Shown piece by piece: positions 8,421 to 17,534 of a stretch of DNA of 64,000 bases; position 1 is the first letter of the stretch; each line of letters begins with the position of its first letter. Source of the DNA: JAAOIF01 sp965206195. GTDB lineage: Bacteria; Pseudomonadota; Gammaproteobacteria; PS1; Pseudothioglobaceae. The stretch is taken from NCBI GenBank assembly GCA_965206195.1, contig CBDBIZ010000011.1, positions 682,001 through 746,000 of the forward strand, written 5' to 3'. Under the pieces are notes generated by a model. It did no database searches, was not told the origin of the DNA, and worked only from the letters and a program-made list of their open reading frames with translations. A program made the position numbers and the translations under genes.

Positions 8421-10253
8421 ATGAAGCAAATATCTCGTATCACCAGCTTTGTAATTTTTAGTTTATTTGTCTTTGCTTATGCTAACGCCAAAGATGCTTA
8501 TCAAGATAACGAACATCAAAAAATGGAGTTAGGTGAGCTGCCTGCTAGCATGATTCCCTCAACTGAAAGGCCTAACGCACCTTCGTTGGCTTATGTTGAA
8601 GGGCACAAAGAGGTATCGGTTGATGATTGGACCGATCCAGAGGTTTGTGGCAGTTGCCACACTACACAATACCAAGGCTGGAAAGGGTCGATGCATTCTA
8701 ATTCCTTCAAAGACCCGATCTTTCAAGCAGAATGGGCGTTAGCTGAAAAAGAAGTTGGTGGCGATATTAGCAACTTATGCGCAGGTTGTCACACTCCACC
8801 AGGAATGCTGAGCAAGACCATTAAATTCGACCCTACATTAGGCAAACATGGTGGGTTTACTGCGCCGAAAGTTGCTGAACAAGGGGTTTCTTGCGATGTT
8901 TGTCATACCATTAAAGGTTCTAGCTTTCAAAACTCCAGTGTCGTGGAACATGGCAACGGGTCTTATATCTCTTCACCTAGCAATATTAAACGTGGTCCTT
9001 TAAAAGACGCTGAATCTCCTTATCATGAGACTGCGTACTCTGAGCACCACACACAAGCCGCATTTTGTGGCAATTGCCATAATATCTTTAATCCAATCAA
9101 TCAATTCCCACTAGAACGCACTTATGATGAGTGGAAGTATTCGGTCTACGCTCAAAACAACGTGCAATGCCAAGATTGTCACATGGTGCCAGTAGAAACT
9201 GCAATTCGAGTTGCAGATGAATTAAAGCCTGCAAGAGAGCTTAAAGACCATGGTTTATCCGGCCAAGCGGCTATTGGCGCACAGGGACAACGCAAACTCA
9301 CTCACGGACACGCTTTTGTTGGTGGCAACGCTGTAATTACTGCCGAGCTGGGCGATGATAGCGCGCGCCCACACAGCTTGATTGCGAAAAAACGCCTACG
9401 TTCTGCTGCCAAACTAGACATTGATCTTAGCCACGTTAAGAATCAAGGCAACCTACACAACTTGGTGGTCAAAGTCACCAATCAACGTGCTGGGCATCAT
9501 ATGCCGACCAGTTTAACCTTTATTCGAGAACTTTGGCTTGATGTTAAAATAAGTGACCAGAACGGCAAAGTCATTTTACGTTCTGGTGCAATAGATGACC
9601 ATAACGAGGTAGACAAAGGCGCTACTATGTTCAAAGCCTATGCGGTTGACAAGCACGGCAAACCAGCCGCATACATTTGGACAGTACAACGTTTTGAACG
9701 TCGTACCACCATTCCACCAAAAGGACATCAATTTGGACGCTATGCTTTTAACGTGCCAGAAGGCACCACCGAACTGCATATCCACACTAAGTTAAACTAT
9801 CGCTCATTCTCGCAGCATTTTGTTGACCATCTGCTTGGCGAGGGGAAATTAACTGTGCCAACCGTTACTATGAACGATATTAAAACGGTCTACCAATTAC
9901 CTAAATTGGCACTCAAATCAAGCATCAACCTTTTAGAAGAAGATGAAGCTGAGCAAGAAAGCAGTCGCTTGCTTGAAAAATACTTCAACCCTAGAGTTGC
10001 CATACAAGACAATAAAATATTAGTTAAAGCCTGTAACGTTTGTCATGGTGCTGATGGTATTAGCACTAGCGATGAGTATCCAAATATTGGTGGCCAAAAC
10101 GAATTGTATTTGTTAAATGCATTAAAGGATTATCAGAAAGGCGCACGTCAATCTAGCAAAATGCAAGCCATGGTTAAGCACCTAACTAAGGCGCAGTTAG
10201 AGGCATTGGCGGCGCATTATGCTAAAATGGTGAGCAGCTATAAGCCTAAGTAA
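8421..10253 (+). CDS. Six-haem cytochrome c: c554-like multihaem region plus C-terminal c553-like domain
   Basis: 610-aa exported protein (signal peptide about residues 1-23). Five CxxCH sites are clustered at residues 76-80, 120-124, 158-162, 216-220 and 250-254, as in cytochrome c554-type multihaem proteins. A haem-free region of about 280 residues follows, including a beta-rich stretch (HNLVVKVTNQRAGHHMPT). A sixth site CNVCH at 538-542 lies in a C-terminal domain that parallels the neighbouring 106-aa cytochrome: GADGIST...PNIGGQ...YLLNALKDYQKGAR...KMQAMV. Redox partner and substrate are unknown. It could relay electrons from a periplasmic oxidation (sulfur or nitrogen compounds) to the small cytochrome; this is inference. 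Confidence 0.82.
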   Translation: MKQISRITSFVIFSLFVFAYANAKDAYQDNEHQKMELGELPASMIPSTERPNAPSLAYVEGHKEVSVDDWTDPEVCGSCHTTQYQGWKGSMHSNSFKDPIFQAEWALAEKEVGGDISNLCAGCHTPPGMLSKTIKFDPTLGKHGGFTAPKVAEQGVSCDVCHTIKGSSFQNSSVVEHGNGSYISSPSNIKRGPLKDAESPYHETAYSEHHTQAAFCGNCHNIFNPINQFPLERTYDEWKYSVYAQNNVQCQDCHMVPVETAIRVADELKPARELKDHGLSGQAAIGAQGQRKLTHGHAFVGGNAVITAELGDDSARPHSLIAKKRLRSAAKLDIDLSHVKNQGNLHNLVVKVTNQRAGHHMPTSLTFIRELWLDVKISDQNGKVILRSGAIDDHNEVDKGATMFKAYAVDKHGKPAAYIWTVQRFERRTTIPPKGHQFGRYAFNVPEGTTELHIHTKLNYRSFSQHFVDHLLGEGKLTVPTVTMNDIKTVYQLPKLALKSSINLLEEDEAEQESSRLLEKYFNPRVAIQDNKILVKACNVCHGADGISTSDEYPNIGGQNELYLLNALKDYQKGARQSSKMQAMVKHLTKAQLEALAAHYAKMVSSYKPK

Positions 10254-10328
10254 ATTTGTTACTGATACTGAAAAAACCTTAGTTTCAACCCTTATAATAC
10301 GTAGCTGTCTGCTTCTCAATAATGCAAT

Positions 10329-10853
10329 ATGATTACCGAAAACTTACTCGATGTCGCCAAACAATATCCCTCAAGCAATTACAACGAACGCCCAAAATGT
10401 GAAATTTCATTACTGGTAATTCACAATATTTCCTTGCCACCAAGTGAGTTTAATAACGATTATATTGAGCAATTTTTTACCAATACGCTAGATTTTAACG
10501 CGCACCCTTATTTTCAAACTCTTCGAACACTGCAAGTATCTACACATTTATTAATTAAACGTGAGGGTCCAATCGTTCAGTTTGTGCCTTTTAACAAGCG
10601 CGCGTGGCATGCGGGCGAATCTATTTTTAAAGGGCGGCAAAACTGTAATGACTTTTCCATTGGCATTGAGCTTGAAGGCACTGATGATATTGCTTATACC
10701 GATAGACAGTATCAAGTGCTCAACACCACAATAAAAGCATTAAAATCTCACTACCCGATTACCGATATTGTTGGGCATAATGATATTGCACCAGGGCGAA
10801 AAACCGATCCAGGCGTAGCATTTGATTGGAGCAAAATAAATGAAAACTATTAA
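10329..10853 (+). CDS. ampD: 1,6-anhydro-N-acetylmuramyl-L-alanine amidase AmpD
   Basis: 174-aa zinc amidase of the amidase_2 fold that removes peptides from anhydro-muropeptides during cell-wall recycling in the cytoplasm. Visible marks are the first zinc histidine in LLVIHNISLPP, the substrate region RAWHAGES, SIGIELEGTD, and the second histidine and aspartate in GHNDIAPGRKTDPG. No signal peptide, consistent with cytosolic AmpD rather than an exported amidase. A TATAAT lies at 10293-10298. Its 3' end overlaps kdsC by 14 bp, starting a tight four-gene run. Confidence 0.94.
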   Translation: MITENLLDVAKQYPSSNYNERPKCEISLLVIHNISLPPSEFNNDYIEQFFTNTLDFNAHPYFQTLRTLQVSTHLLIKREGPIVQFVPFNKRAWHAGESIFKGRQNCNDFSIGIELEGTDDIAYTDRQYQVLNTTIKALKSHYPITDIVGHNDIAPGRKTDPGVAFDWSKINENY

Positions 10854-11361
10854 ATCAGCAAAACAAATCAAACTTATTATTTTTGACGTGGACGGCGTTT
10901 TAACCGATGGCGGGCTGTATTTCTCAGATGAGGGTTTGGAATTTAAACGCTTTAACTCGCTTGATGGTCTAGGGATTAAACTCCTCAAAGACAATGAAAT
11001 AGAGCCAGCTGTGATTACCGCGCGTGATTCTCCAACGGTTAAGCATCGCATGAATAACTTAGGTATTAAGCACTTTTATCAAGACCAAAGCGACAAAATG
11101 CTGGCATTTTATGACTTATTAACAAAACTTGCCCTAAACCCTGAACAAGTTGCTTATATGGGTGACGATGTGATCGATTTACCCGTAATGAGCAAGGTAG
11201 GGCTATCAATAGCCGTTGCTAATGCACATGAATTAGTCAAAGAAAGCGCGCACATAATCACTGATAAAACGGGTGGCAATGGCGCAATTAGAGAAGTCTG
11301 TGATTTTCTGCTTAAAGCCCAAGACAGGTTTGATACAGCAATGGCACCCTATCTTAAATGA
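10840..11361 (+). CDS. kdsC: 3-deoxy-D-manno-octulosonate 8-phosphate phosphatase KdsC
   Basis: 173-aa HAD-superfamily phosphatase releasing phosphate from KDO-8-P on the way to lipopolysaccharide core sugar. The nucleophile motif is FDVDGVLTDGG (D16, D18). It continues with the KdsC-typical FNSLDGLGIKLL, the motif-II threonine in VITARDS, and GDDVIDLPVM for metal binding. No cap domain, as expected. Presence implies a KDO-containing outer membrane. ATG overlaps ampD; its TGA overlaps the next start (ATGA). Confidence 0.94.
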   Translation: MKTIKSAKQIKLIIFDVDGVLTDGGLYFSDEGLEFKRFNSLDGLGIKLLKDNEIEPAVITARDSPTVKHRMNNLGIKHFYQDQSDKMLAFYDLLTKLALNPEQVAYMGDDVIDLPVMSKVGLSIAVANAHELVKESAHIITDKTGGNGAIREVCDFLLKAQDRFDTAMAPYLK

Positions 11362-11663
11362 CTGAGTTCCAGCAACGCTGCTATCAAACGCTTAAAGCCA
11401 AAGTGCCTGCTGGCAAGGTTATTACTTACGCCGGATTAGCACGGCTCATCGACCATCCAAAAGCCTGTCGTGCGGTTGGCTCAGCGATGAATAAAAATCC
11501 TTTTGCGCCTAAAGTGCCCTGCCATCGTGTGGTGAAATCTAATGGTGAATTAGGCGGTTTCGCACAAGGGGTTAATATCAAAATAGCACGCCTGAAAAAA
11601 GAAGGCGTTAAAGTCGTTAACAATAAGGTTGTAGATTTCAAACATATCTGTATGCACATCTGA
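11358..11663 (+). CDS. Single-domain methylated-DNA-protein cysteine methyltransferase-like protein
   Basis: 101 aa, corresponding only to the C-terminal DNA-binding/methyl-acceptor domain of Ogt/Ada-type proteins. The core VITYAGLARLIDHPKACRAVGSAMNKNP and the acceptor motif PCHRV (C55) are present. The cysteine means it could still accept an alkyl group, unlike ATL proteins in which this residue is tryptophan. The usual N-terminal domain of Ogt (about 60-80 aa) is absent, with no sign of it upstream since the start overlaps kdsC by 4 bp. Probably direct repair or signalling of O6-alkylguanine. Confidence 0.82.
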   Translation: MTEFQQRCYQTLKAKVPAGKVITYAGLARLIDHPKACRAVGSAMNKNPFAPKVPCHRVVKSNGELGGFAQGVNIKIARLKKEGVKVVNNKVVDFKHICMHI

Positions 11664-11876
11664 ATGAAACAAGGTATTGTCAATTATCATCAGGACGAGT
11701 TAGGCGACTGGGTGGCAGAATTAAACTGCGGACATTATCAACATATACGTCACAATCCGCCGTGGAATAATCGCCTTTGGGTCACAAGTAAACAAGGCAG
11801 GGCATTAAAAATTGGGTTTCAGTTGAAATGTAGAAAGTGCGTCCAAGGCTTACCAAAGGATGCAATCAATAACTAA
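11664..11876 (+). CDS. DUF3565 family small protein
   Basis: 70-aa protein starting immediately after the previous stop. It matches the DUF3565 pattern: NYHQDELGDWVAELNCGHYQHIRHNPPW, then RLWVTSKQGR and LKCRKCVQG. The CGH and CRKC positions could bind a metal, most likely zinc, but this is inference. Function is unknown. It is the last gene of the ampD-kdsC-ogt run, followed within 30 bp by a hairpin terminator shared with convergent atpC. Confidence 0.8.
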   Translation: MKQGIVNYHQDELGDWVAELNCGHYQHIRHNPPWNNRLWVTSKQGRALKIGFQLKCRKCVQGLPKDAINN

Positions 11877-11905
11877 ACACCTAATATTTAATTTTAAAAC
11901 TAAGA

Positions 11906-11929
11906 CCTAGCTTTAATCTAGGGCTTTTT
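11906..11929. terminator. Terminator between DUF3565 gene and atpC
   Basis: CCTAG (11906-11910), loop CTTTAAT, CTAGG (11918-11922), then GC and five T on the plus strand. It overlaps the atpC stop codon. On the minus strand the same stem is followed by a T-rich tract, so it can serve both converging transcripts. Confidence 0.6.
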
Positions 11930-12334
11930 ACCACGCATTTTTGAAATCATTTTCAGTTGTGCCATCGCTTCGGCTAATGCTGCTTGGGTGGTGCTGATAT
12001 CATGACCATCATCTGTGTTAGCCATTGCTTCTTCTGCACGTTGTTTAGCTTCTAAGGCTTTAGCCTCATCTAAATCATTTGCACGGATAGCAGTATCAGA
12101 AAAAATGGTTACCATATCGGGTTGTACTTCAATAATACCGCCTGAAACATAGATAGATTCCATACCCTGGTTAGTTTCTATTCGAACTTCACCTGGCTTG
12201 AGCACAGATAAAAGCGCAACGTGCTTTGGATAAATGCCTAACTCACCCGTTGACGCAGGCGCAAATACACAGTTTGCCTCACCCGAATAGAGCGATTCTG
12301 TGGCACTGACAACATCGACATGAATGTTGGACAT
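11918..12334 (-). CDS. atpC: ATP synthase epsilon subunit
   Basis: 138-aa epsilon subunit of F1, part of the rotor stalk and an intrinsic inhibitor of ATP hydrolysis. The N-terminal beta-sandwich carries FAPASTGELGIYPKHVALLSVLKPGEVRI (shown in part: GELGIYPKH), and SGGIIEVQPD. The C-terminal helical hairpin runs from residue 85. Last gene of atpIBEFHAGDC; the atpD stop directly abuts its start. Confidence 0.97.
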   Translation of the reverse strand: MSNIHVDVVSATESLYSGEANCVFAPASTGELGIYPKHVALLSVLKPGEVRIETNQGMESIYVSGGIIEVQPDMVTIFSDTAIRANDLDEAKALEAKQRAEEAMANTDDGHDISTTQAALAEAMAQLKMISKMRGKKP

Positions 12335-13726
12335 TTATGAACTCGAAGACGTGCTTTCTGCCGCCCTTTCACGAACCTCGTCAATCGACCCAGTCATATA
12401 GAAAGCCTGTTCTGGCAAGTCGTCCATTTCACCATCAAGAATCGCTTTAAAGCCACTAATAGTGTCTTTTAAGGAAACATACTTACCCGCCGCACCAGTA
12501 AAAACTTCTGCCACAAAAAATGGCTGAGAGAGGAAACGCTGGATTTTGCGAGCGCGAGAGACAGACTGCTTGTCTTCTTCACTCAGCTCGTCCATACCCA
12601 AAATCGCAATAATATCTTTAAGTTCTTTATAGCGTTGCAAAACACCCTGTACCGCGCGCGCAACATTGTAATGCTCTTCACCAACAATTAGCGGGTCAAG
12701 CTGGCGTGAAGTCGAATCCAGTGGATCAACCGCAGGATAAATACCCAATTCTGCTACTTGACGCGAGAGCACTACGGTTGCATCCAAATGCGCAAAGGTA
12801 GTAGCAGGAGACGGGTCGGTTAAATCATCTGCTGGCACATAAACTGCTTGGATTGAAGTAATTGAACCTTTTTTAGTGGAAGTGATACGCTCTTGCAACG
12901 CCCCCATCTCACTTGCTAATGTCGGTTGATAGCCTACCGCTGAAGGCATACGCCCAAGCAACGCTGATACTTCAGTGCCTGCCAGCGTATAGCGATAAAT
13001 GTTGTCAATGAATAATAATACATCACGTCCTTCGTCACGAAAGTACTCAGCCATTGTTAGACCTGTGAGCGCAACACGCAGTCTGTTTCCTGGTGGCTCA
13101 TTCATTTGACCATACACCAACGACACCTTGTCAAGTACGTTTGATTCTTTCATTTCATGATAAAAATCGTTGCCTTCACGAGTGCGCTCACCAACACCAG
13201 CAAACACAGAATAACCTGAGTGCTCAATCGCAATGTTACGAATCAGCTCCATCATATTCACAGTTTTGCCTACGCCTGCACCGCCAAACAAACCAACCTT
13301 ACCACCTTTAGCAAACGGGCAAACCAGATCGATTACTTTGATACCTGTTTCTAATAGCTCTGCCGCAGGTGCCAACTCATCATACGCAGGAGCTGGACGA
13401 TGAATTTCCCAATCGGCCTCTTGCCCAATCTCACCTGCATTATCAATTGGTTTGCCAAGCACATCCATAATGCGGCCCAATGTTTTAGTGCCTACTGGAA
13501 CTTTAATCGCCGTACCTGTGTTAATTACTTCTAAGCCTCTTTTCAACCCTTCTGAGCTACCCATAGCAATCGCGCGAACTACGTTGTCACCCAATTGTTG
13601 CTGGACTTCAAGCGTCAAGCCAGTTTGCATAACATGTAGGGCGCTATAAATACTTGGAATGTTGTCTTCTGGAAATTCAACATCAATAACCGCGCCAATA
13701 ATTTGTGTAATTTTTCCACTGTTCAT
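12335..13726 (-). CDS. atpD: ATP synthase beta subunit
   Basis: 463-aa catalytic subunit of F1. P-loop GGAGVGKT at residues 148-155, then the GERTREGND motif, the Walker B region DVLLFIDNIYRYTLAG, and DDLTDPSPATTFAHLD. The usual FRFTQAG is IYRYTLAG here, a conservative variation. Length and all core motifs are normal. It is translated from an ATG with a purine-rich site in the 35-bp gap after atpG. Makes ATP from ADP and phosphate driven by rotation of gamma. Confidence 0.98.
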   Translation of the reverse strand: MNSGKITQIIGAVIDVEFPEDNIPSIYSALHVMQTGLTLEVQQQLGDNVVRAIAMGSSEGLKRGLEVINTGTAIKVPVGTKTLGRIMDVLGKPIDNAGEIGQEADWEIHRPAPAYDELAPAAELLETGIKVIDLVCPFAKGGKVGLFGGAGVGKTVNMMELIRNIAIEHSGYSVFAGVGERTREGNDFYHEMKESNVLDKVSLVYGQMNEPPGNRLRVALTGLTMAEYFRDEGRDVLLFIDNIYRYTLAGTEVSALLGRMPSAVGYQPTLASEMGALQERITSTKKGSITSIQAVYVPADDLTDPSPATTFAHLDATVVLSRQVAELGIYPAVDPLDSTSRQLDPLIVGEEHYNVARAVQGVLQRYKELKDIIAILGMDELSEEDKQSVSRARKIQRFLSQPFFVAEVFTGAAGKYVSLKDTISGFKAILDGEMDDLPEQAFYMTGSIDEVRERAAESTSSSS

Positions 13727-13761
13727 TTTGATATTCCTTTTGTTAAACTATTTTTTTAAAC

Positions 13762-14625
13762 CTACACCGCAGCAGCGCCACCCACAATCTCAGAGATTTC
13801 CTGGGTAATTGCTGCTTGTCTCGCCTTGTTGTAAACCAACTCTAAATCTTTTACTATATCGCCCGCATTGTCGGTTGCGCTCTTCATTGCAATCATGCGT
13901 GATGACTGCTCACAAGCAATATTTTCAACCAATCCCTGATACACTAAAGCCTCAATATAGCGTACCAACAGTGCGCTTAACGCTTCTTGTGCATCAGGTT
14001 CATAAATATAATCCCAGTGGTAATCCATACCTTCAGCCTCATCAGCAGTCATTGGCACTAGCTGTGTTAATGTCGGGGTTTGGGTCATGGTATTTTCAAA
14101 CCTATTATAAGCAACTGAGATTTGTTGAATTTCGCCTTCGTCATACGCATCTAGCATGACCTTAATAGTGCCCAACAGGTCGTCAAAGTGTGGCGCGTCA
14201 CCCAAATCAGTTAATACTGACTTAATTGTCAAGCCTAGATTTTTAAAAAATGATGTGGCTTTTTTACCAACCGTACAAACTTCAACCTCAACGCCTTTTT
14301 TCTGATGCTCAACAATTTGTTTTAATAGGCTTCTGAACAGGTTAGTATTGAGACCGCCACACAAACCTCTATCACTTGAAATAATGATAATACCGATACG
14401 TTTCAACTCACCGGTTTCTCTCATATAAGGGTGTTCAAACTCTGAATGCGCATAAGCTAAGTGTCCGATCACTTTTAAAATTTTCTCAGAATAGGGTCGT
14501 GACGCCAACATTCTGTCTTGTGCCTTTTTCATTTTAGACGCCGCGACCATTTCCATAGCGGAGGTAATCTTTTGAGTATTTTTAATACTCGCAATTTGCG
14601 TTCTAATTTCCTTGCCAGCTGCCAT
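13762..14625 (-). CDS. atpG: ATP synthase gamma subunit
   Basis: 287-aa central stalk subunit. N-terminal coil MAAGKEIRTQIASIKNTQKITSAMEMVAASKMKKAQ and the C-terminal SRMIAMKSATDNAGDIVKDL...NKARQAAITQEISEIVGGAAA are the two ends of the rotating coiled coil (quoted only in segments: KNTQKIT, MEMVAASKM, ATDNAGDI, ITQEISEIVGG). Normal length. It lies between atpA and atpD in the standard order. Confidence 0.97.
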   Translation of the reverse strand: MAAGKEIRTQIASIKNTQKITSAMEMVAASKMKKAQDRMLASRPYSEKILKVIGHLAYAHSEFEHPYMRETGELKRIGIIIISSDRGLCGGLNTNLFRSLLKQIVEHQKKGVEVEVCTVGKKATSFFKNLGLTIKSVLTDLGDAPHFDDLLGTIKVMLDAYDEGEIQQISVAYNRFENTMTQTPTLTQLVPMTADEAEGMDYHWDYIYEPDAQEALSALLVRYIEALVYQGLVENIACEQSSRMIAMKSATDNAGDIVKDLELVYNKARQAAITQEISEIVGGAAAV

Positions 14626-14651
14626 TTTTTTATTCTATTAAACCCAAAAAT

Positions 14652-16193
14652 CTACCAAACATGGTTGGCTTTAAAGTCATCGATCGCTGCTTGCAACTCA
14701 GCTGCAATATCATCATTATAGTCGCCTGTCTCGCTAATCTTGGCGATCAATGTGACTTGATTGGCATTCATGTAGGCAATCAATGCTGCTTCAAAGTCAA
14801 CCACTTTATTGACATCAAGATCATCTAATGAACCTGAATTAGCTGCAAATAATGAAATTGCCGTTTCTGCTACGGATAGTGGCGTGTACTGATTTTGTTT
14901 CATCAGTTCAGTAACGCGCTGACCGCGATCAATTTGCGCTTTGGTCTCACTGTCTAAATCTGAAGCAAACTGTGCAAAAGCTGCGAGTTCACGATACTGT
15001 GCCAAATCGAGACGAATGCCGCCGCCAAGTTTTTTAATAATACTGGTTTGCGCTGCACCACCAACACGTGATACTGACAAGCCCGCATTAATTGCTGGAC
15101 GAATACCTGCATTAAATAAATCAGTTTCTAAGAAAATTTGACCATCAGTAATAGAGATTACGTTGGTGGGCACGAAAGCCGATACATCGCCGCCTTGCGT
15201 TTCAATAATCGGTAATGCGGTTAGTGAGCCAGTTTGACCCTTAACTTCACCGCCTGTAAAGTTTTCAACATAATCGGCATTTACCCGTGAAGCGCGCTCA
15301 AGTAAGCGCGAATGCAAGTAAAAAACATCGCCTGGGTAGGCCTCACGCCCTGGCGGGCGCTTTAACAGTAAAGACACTTCACGGTATGCCCAAGCCTGCT
15401 TGGTTAAATCATCATAAACAATCAACGCATCTTCACCCCGATCACGAAAATATTCACCCATTGCACACCCTGCATATGGGGCGATATATTGTAGTGCTGC
15501 CGAATCAGAAGCCCCTGCTGAGACGATAACTGTATTACTTAAAGCACCATGCTCTTCTAGTTTACGCACCACTGCCGCCACCGAAGAGTCTTTTTGACCA
15601 ATTGCCACATAAACACATCTCACTCCCGTGTCTTTTTGGTTAATAATGGCATCAACTGCCACAGCGGTTTTACCCGTTTGACGATCGCCAATAATCAGTT
15701 CACGCTGACCGCGTCCTATCGGCACCATCGCATCAATCGCCTTGATTCCTGTTTGAATGGGTTGACTGACCGATTGACGATCAATAACACCGGGTGCAAC
15801 AACCTCTAAGGGGCGCGCATCTTTGGCATCAATGTCGCCTTTGCTATCAATTGCTTTTCCGAGTGGATTAACTACACGACCAAGCATTGGCTCGCCCACA
15901 GGCACTTCCACCAAACGGTTGGTGCATTTAACTGTATCACCCTGTGAAATCTGCAGATAATCGCCTAAAATTACCGCGCCGACTGAGTCTTGCTCAAGAT
16001 TAAGTGCCATACCAAAGATGTTGCCTGGAAATTCGAGCATTTCACCAAACTGTACATCAGCTAAGCCATGAATACGCACGATACCGTCACTAACGCTAAT
16101 TACAGTGCCTTCTGTGCGCACCTGCGCTACAAAGTCAAAACCCTCTATTTGCTGTTTAATTAAATCACTAATTTCCGATGCGTTTAATTGCAT
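14652..16193 (-). CDS. atpA: ATP synthase alpha subunit
   Basis: 513-aa nucleotide-binding but non-catalytic F1 subunit. I start at ATG 16193, with AAAAGGAATAATT as ribosome site. A 17-codon extension to 16244 would run into atpH and is rejected. P-loop GDRQTGKTA is at about residues 169-177; the arginine-finger region SVSRVGGAAQ is present. N-terminus MQLNASEISDLIKQQI is typical. Lengths and spacing match the family. Confidence 0.97.
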   Translation of the reverse strand: MQLNASEISDLIKQQIEGFDFVAQVRTEGTVISVSDGIVRIHGLADVQFGEMLEFPGNIFGMALNLEQDSVGAVILGDYLQISQGDTVKCTNRLVEVPVGEPMLGRVVNPLGKAIDSKGDIDAKDARPLEVVAPGVIDRQSVSQPIQTGIKAIDAMVPIGRGQRELIIGDRQTGKTAVAVDAIINQKDTGVRCVYVAIGQKDSSVAAVVRKLEEHGALSNTVIVSAGASDSAALQYIAPYAGCAMGEYFRDRGEDALIVYDDLTKQAWAYREVSLLLKRPPGREAYPGDVFYLHSRLLERASRVNADYVENFTGGEVKGQTGSLTALPIIETQGGDVSAFVPTNVISITDGQIFLETDLFNAGIRPAINAGLSVSRVGGAAQTSIIKKLGGGIRLDLAQYRELAAFAQFASDLDSETKAQIDRGQRVTELMKQNQYTPLSVAETAISLFAANSGSLDDLDVNKVVDFEAALIAYMNANQVTLIAKISETGDYNDDIAAELQAAIDDFKANHVW

Positions 16194-16212
16194 AATTATT
16201 CCTTTTTTAATA

Positions 16213-16761
16213 TTAATTTGCTGACAAACGTGTGCCAAGCTCATCTATGCGCGCTTGAACCGATAAATCAATCACCTTGTCTCCCTCTTTAATTACCACG
16301 CCACCCACCAAATTTTCATCAACAAAAGTACTGATACTGACCGTTGCATTGTATTTTTTGCTTAAATCATCTACCAATTGTTGTTGTTGTTGGGCGCTTA
16401 ATTCATATGCACTAACCACATCAAAAAATTTATCATTGCTACTGCAATTTATCATGCTATTAAACAACGCTAACATGCTGGGCAATACATTAATACGCCT
16501 GTTATCAATTAACAACACAACAAAGGAACGCTCGTACGTGTTTAATGGTTGGCCTAAAATTGAGACAAATAGTGCTTCAATTGCATCAATCTTGTTGCTT
16601 GCAGTCGCACTAGGCGAAGCAATAAACGCTTGTATCGTCTCGTTGTTAGCAAGTTGCGCGCCCGCTTGCAACATATTTTGCCAGTCTGAATGCGACTGGT
16701 TTTGCTCAGAAATGGCAAAAATTGCATTTACGTAAGGCTTGGCGATTGTAGTTAATTCCAT
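16213..16761 (-). CDS. atpH: ATP synthase delta subunit
   Basis: 182-aa delta subunit that ties F1 to the peripheral stalk. N-terminal helical domain (IAKPYVNAIFAISEQ) and the C-terminal family signature VDENLVGGVVIKEGDKVIDLSVQARIDEL (short marks: LVGGVVIKEGD, DLSVQARI). Nine bases after atpF, normal length for the family. Confidence 0.96.
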   Translation of the reverse strand: MELTTIAKPYVNAIFAISEQNQSHSDWQNMLQAGAQLANNETIQAFIASPSATASNKIDAIEALFVSILGQPLNTYERSFVVLLIDNRRINVLPSMLALFNSMINCSSNDKFFDVVSAYELSAQQQQQLVDDLSKKYNATVSISTFVDENLVGGVVIKEGDKVIDLSVQARIDELGTRLSAN

Positions 16762-16770
16762 GGACAGATG

Positions 16771-17241
16771 CTACAAAGTTTGTGATAGTTTATTAAGCAT
16801 CTGCTGGTGCGTCCCAGCATCAACCTCTTTTGCCAGTATCGAGTTCACACCTTGCATGACCAAAGTGGACACTTGGTCTTTAAGCTCGTTACGCACACGC
16901 TTGGTCTCTTGCTCAATTTGCGCTTGTGCGGTTGTCTTAATTCTATCGGCTTCTTGGGTAGCGCTGCTCTTAGCGTCTGTAATCATGGTTGCTGCTTGAT
17001 GGCCTGCATTGGCAATAATTTCAGCAGCTCGGGCTTTGGACTGGTCTAACACCTCTTGCGCCTTTTGCTGTGCTTCTTTGTGCTCTGAAAAGCCACGTTC
17101 TGCCGCCAACAAACCACCTTCTATGCGCTTTTTACGCGCTTCCATAGCGACAACAATCGGTGGCCATACGAGTTTCATACAAAACCATGTAAACATGGCA
17201 AACATAATCATTTGCCCAAATAAAGTTGCGTTAATGTTCAT
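16771..17241 (-). CDS. atpF: ATP synthase subunit b
   Basis: 156-aa peripheral stalk subunit: one N-terminal membrane helix (TLFGQMIMFAMFTWFCMKLVWPPI as residues about 5-28; core FAMFTWFCMKLVWPP) followed by a long charged coiled coil rich in Ala, Glu, Lys and Gln to the end. Exactly the E. coli length of 156 aa. Only one b-type gene is present, so the stalk is expected to be a homodimer. Confidence 0.97.
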   Translation of the reverse strand: MNINATLFGQMIMFAMFTWFCMKLVWPPIVVAMEARKKRIEGGLLAAERGFSEHKEAQQKAQEVLDQSKARAAEIIANAGHQAATMITDAKSSATQEADRIKTTAQAQIEQETKRVRNELKDQVSTLVMQGVNSILAKEVDAGTHQQMLNKLSQTL

Positions 17242-17264
17242 AATTAAATACCTTTATTGACGCC

Positions 17265-17492
17265 TTAAACAGCAAAAACTAAATACAAGCCAATCGCCAA
17301 TGAAATAATTGGTAATGCGTCTACCAAGCCCATGACAATAAACATTTGTGTTCTTAACAGTGGCAAAAGCTCTGGTTGACGCGCGACACTTTCCAAAAAC
17401 TTTGAACCCAAAGTACCAATGCCAATCGCTGCACCTAATGCACCCAAACCCATTGCCATTGCACCCGCTAAAAACAATACACTTTGTTCCAT
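17265..17492 (-). CDS. atpE: ATP synthase subunit c
   Basis: 75-aa proteolipid of the rotor ring with two membrane helices. The polar loop is ARQPELL (residues 37-43) and the ion-binding carboxylate is D58 in MGLVDALP. The absence of the sodium-type Q..E..S/T pattern around the site suggests proton coupling; this is inference from sequence. Good ribosome site GGAGTAAGAG before the ATG. Confidence 0.97.
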   Translation of the reverse strand: MEQSVLFLAGAMAMGLGALGAAIGIGTLGSKFLESVARQPELLPLLRTQMFIVMGLVDALPIISLAIGLYLVFAV

Positions 17493-17534
17493 CTCTTACT
17501 CCTATTTTTTATAAAAAACAATCTAGTTTAACAG

